Made by a program: the position numbers and the translations under genes | From: Owenia fusiformis | Lineage: Eukaryota; Annelida; Polychaeta; Sabellida; Oweniidae | Direction of reading: 5' to 3' | DNA length: 64,000 bases | NCBI GenBank assembly: GCA_903813345.2 | Contig: CAIIXF020000003.1 | Span: 21,652,931-21,716,930, forward strand | In this document: one piece after another, positions 61,201 to 64,000 of the stretch | How positions within the stretch are numbered: position 1 is the stretch's first letter | How the letters are laid out: every line of letters starts with the position of its first letter | The notes under the pieces: generated by a model | Told to the model about the DNA's origin: nothing | Database searches by the model: none | What the model saw: only the letters and a program-made list of their open reading frames with translations

Positions 61201-64000
61201 AGATTCATAACCTACACAGTTTATTTGAGGAAATATTAAGAATTTCTTACAATTCTCATAAAGAATAGATGATGTAAATATCTACATTTAACTTTTTGAC
61301 CACTTGCAATTTAGATCAAAGGCGAGTCTTTTCATAATATTTCTTAATTTCTTAATAAAGGAATGTGTTAACTTTTTAATAACTTTTGTATGCCAACATA
61401 TAATACGAGATTTGTGTCAAAATTATAAAAATTTGATTGGTAAATGTTGGACAATTGTGTCACCCTGCATATCTTTGACCAAATAGTGTTCTTGTTTTCT
61501 TAAAATTAAGTATATTTGAAGCAAACCTCATGTTTAAGTCATATTTAGCAAAGCTAGTCATCATCATCAAGCGCAACAACCATTTACAACCTTTTCATAT
61601 ACAATATGTCTTAAGATCACGTCACAACAATGCATGTTTGGTGGATATATCCAAGCATGAAAACGGATAAGTAAACCCGTAACATCAACATAGCAACATT
61701 CCCACCCTTGGCCCCCGATAGTGACCATTATCAAATAGTAAGTTATTACAAGTATAACGAGCCATTGTTGGAACACAATACACAATGTATTAACTTGTCT
61801 AAACTTTACAGTTCTCACTTGATCCTTGGGAAAACAGGTATTTGACTCTGTATGGAGCCGCATCAGGTGGAGGCCCTTCATATCCACATAAGAATGTATC
61901 AAAGCTCCGAGTTTTGATCGAGAGCCATAAGCTTATTTGATTTTCAGTACAAGCGACAATACTAGGTGTTCAATTTCTTGTTTTGTACATAAAAATATAT
62001 TGTTTGGTATTGTAATGTACGTAAAGCTCTTGTAACAATTTTATGAATGGGTTTCAATTAGCGGTCTCTCTCGAGGCGGTGGGGCAAACACTGGGGAACA
62101 TGTGTTAATAATGCTAACGTCTCATTATTTAGCCTACACACGTTAATCTCTTTTTAATTCAAAAATACTTAATATTTTTGAGCTGAAGTAAATTTACATT
62201 TTGACAGGAGATTAGGCTATTACAATGAAAGAATTTAAGACATTCATGTCTATGTTTACCAACGCTAGTACTTGAGCAAAACTTGATGAGGATATATATT
62301 GTATGTAACATTATGGGAACCTTTGATGTAATTGACATTTTTACATTTTCTAGAACAGCCTGGTATAATATAAAGTGAATGTAACGGTGCTTAAGATATC
62401 TGTGAATAGAAATATATTATTAGCAATATTTCAAGATTATTTTAAGGTCATCTCGACCCGCATTTTCGCTTGTATTTTTTCACGTTTCCTCTCGTGTATT
62501 AAAATCTATAAAATAATATTATCTTACTTTATGTATTGAACATAATTGTATATAAGCATGTTCTTTATATGTTGTAATCCCTCTTTAACATTACGGGTCA
62601 GATCACTATATTTTTTTGTTATCATTAGTCGTTAACATGAGTTTAAAGTCAAATTACCACAAAATGGAGTAATTTAAATTGTTACAGCCATGTAACGCCG
62701 CAAAGACCTCTGTTTCACTATATGCCGAATTAACTTAGTTTTTGTAGCTTCTTTCTGAAGACAAAAGGCGAATTGAAAATATATGTATTGCTCCTGGGGA
62801 TCCTTTAACACAGTGATGTTATACGACATTAAGCACAATACCTCGACAAACATGAAGCATTTGAAAGTTGAAATATTGACCAAAGGGCTAAATTGTTGTT
62901 GGTGTTTTTGAATTGTTTTTACAAGAGATTTGGGGCTCATTACACAAGGTTTATTTGGCAATTCTGACGGATGTATAAGACCATTTCATTGGTTGAGATA
63001 TTCTCCTTTAAGCATTTGGCAGAAAATACATTCAATTACAAAGAATTCATACAAAACGGTAATGACCTCGAAATGAACCTTTTAGTATTTAATCGTTTTA
63101 ATTGTGATATTGAATTAAAAAGTATAGAAAATAACAAATAATATAAATTCAAAGAAAAGTGTAAATCTGAAATTCGTCTTGACCTCTCGTGGCTTACTTT
63201 ATTCATATAATTGTAAGAAATTTGATTGACGTTTTTGATTTTCAATATTTATTTTTTCAGTGAAAACTTCAGAATATCAAAATATTTATCTGTTTATATG
63301 TTTTTAGACTTATTTATTTATTTTTTGATTTTGGCTACAAAGGAATAGGCTTCGATTGTTGGCTTTTTTGGTAAACACGGTAAAATGTTAAATTGCTTAT
63401 TTACAGTGTCAAATGTTGCTCCTGTATTCTATAAAAAATCATATACTGAAAAAAAAAAAAAAATTTAAAAATCAAATATGTGACACACTAGAATCCAAAT
63501 AAAACTTTGTAATTGGACACAATTTTGGCGAAAGATGTTTGAAATGACACTTTCGGGAGAGCAAGGCTGGAGAAAGCGTGGCTCAGCATTCAGAAAACTG
63601 ACAGTAAGAACCATTGAGCAGCGATCAACGATCAACATGATATTAAAAATGAAGTTAAGAGTGAAGTACTTGAAAATCGAGTTGAAATGGATAACTCTCA
63701 GAGTCCAGCTGTGTGTAACAAACAGCTTAGCCAATGATTGGGAGTGAAGAGGCCCATCAGACATTCCCGCTAGTTCGAGATCACGAGTTATGATGTTACC
63801 CCGGGACACGCTATACATACTTAAACACTACAGACCGTCTAGAGCAACGTTAATACCCTTCTATATTAAATGTATCATTTCAAAGTGCCTGTAACATGCT
63901 CGTGAACTGTATATTTACAAGAGGAAATTTTAAATGGGTTTACTTTTCAATGGCGGGGTTATATAAGAAATTTGGACGGCCACAACGCCCAGGTGTGTTT
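58299..64000. other. Right-edge gene desert
   Basis: No supported exon or RNA gene on either strand. Frames at 61567-61902, 62674-62961 and 63465-63818 have no domain signal. A run of 15 A at 63449-63463 is the only simple repeat of note. Confidence 0.4.
63449..63463 (+). repeat. A15 tract
   Basis: Fifteen consecutive A. No retroposed body or target duplication was recognised beside it. Confidence 0.8.

Noticed and set aside
63449-63463. A15 as the tail of a retroposed copy
   Set aside because: No recognisable body upstream and no flanking duplication.

Overview
The window looks like AT-rich genomic DNA from a marine invertebrate bilaterian, probably a spiralian (mollusc-like). That placement is inferred from the Iroquois protein sequence, the compact intron-rich gene and the transposon remnants; nothing in the window names the species. 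Most open reading frames are short chance frames. Only two genes can be supported firmly.

Left edge (1-400): the first coding exon of a sosondowah (Sowah) ankyrin-repeat gene lies on the minus strand. A compact housekeeping-type promoter (YY1, ETS, NRF1 and E2F-like sites) sits just upstream of its start codon. The rest of that gene lies off the left end.

Middle (27.2-46.1 kb): a complete Iroquois homeobox gene (Irx) lies on the plus strand. It has seven coding exons joined by consensus splice sites, encodes 489 residues, carries a TALE homeodomain with the Iroquois signature and an Iro box, and has a 3' UTR of about 1.2 kb with polyadenylation signals. Upstream is a perfect PBX-MEIS composite site and a weak TATA/Inr candidate.

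Sowah and Irx are therefore divergent (head to head), with about 27.4 kb between their start codons. This matches the Irx-Sowah microsynteny known across bilaterians, where Irx enhancers are thought to hold an unrelated bystander gene in place. The 27 kb between the genes, the 9.5 kb fourth Irx intron and the 18 kb gene-free right flank are the expected places for Irx enhancers. Conservation cannot be measured here.

The non-coding parts also hold identifiable mobile-element debris: a 305-bp MITE with perfect 20-bp terminal inverted repeats and 9-bp target duplications, a second MITE-like insertion of 220 bp, the 3' end of a CR1/L2-type LINE, a decayed hammerhead-ribozyme motif, and two related MITE-like elements with CAGYRAAACC ends. 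Two unexplained repeat systems stand out: TCGTCTGC arrays on both sides of the Irx homeobox exon, and a nine-copy YATTTGAAA array at 57.8-58.3 kb. A coding-like patch at 5.7-6.3 kb could not be resolved to a strand or family.
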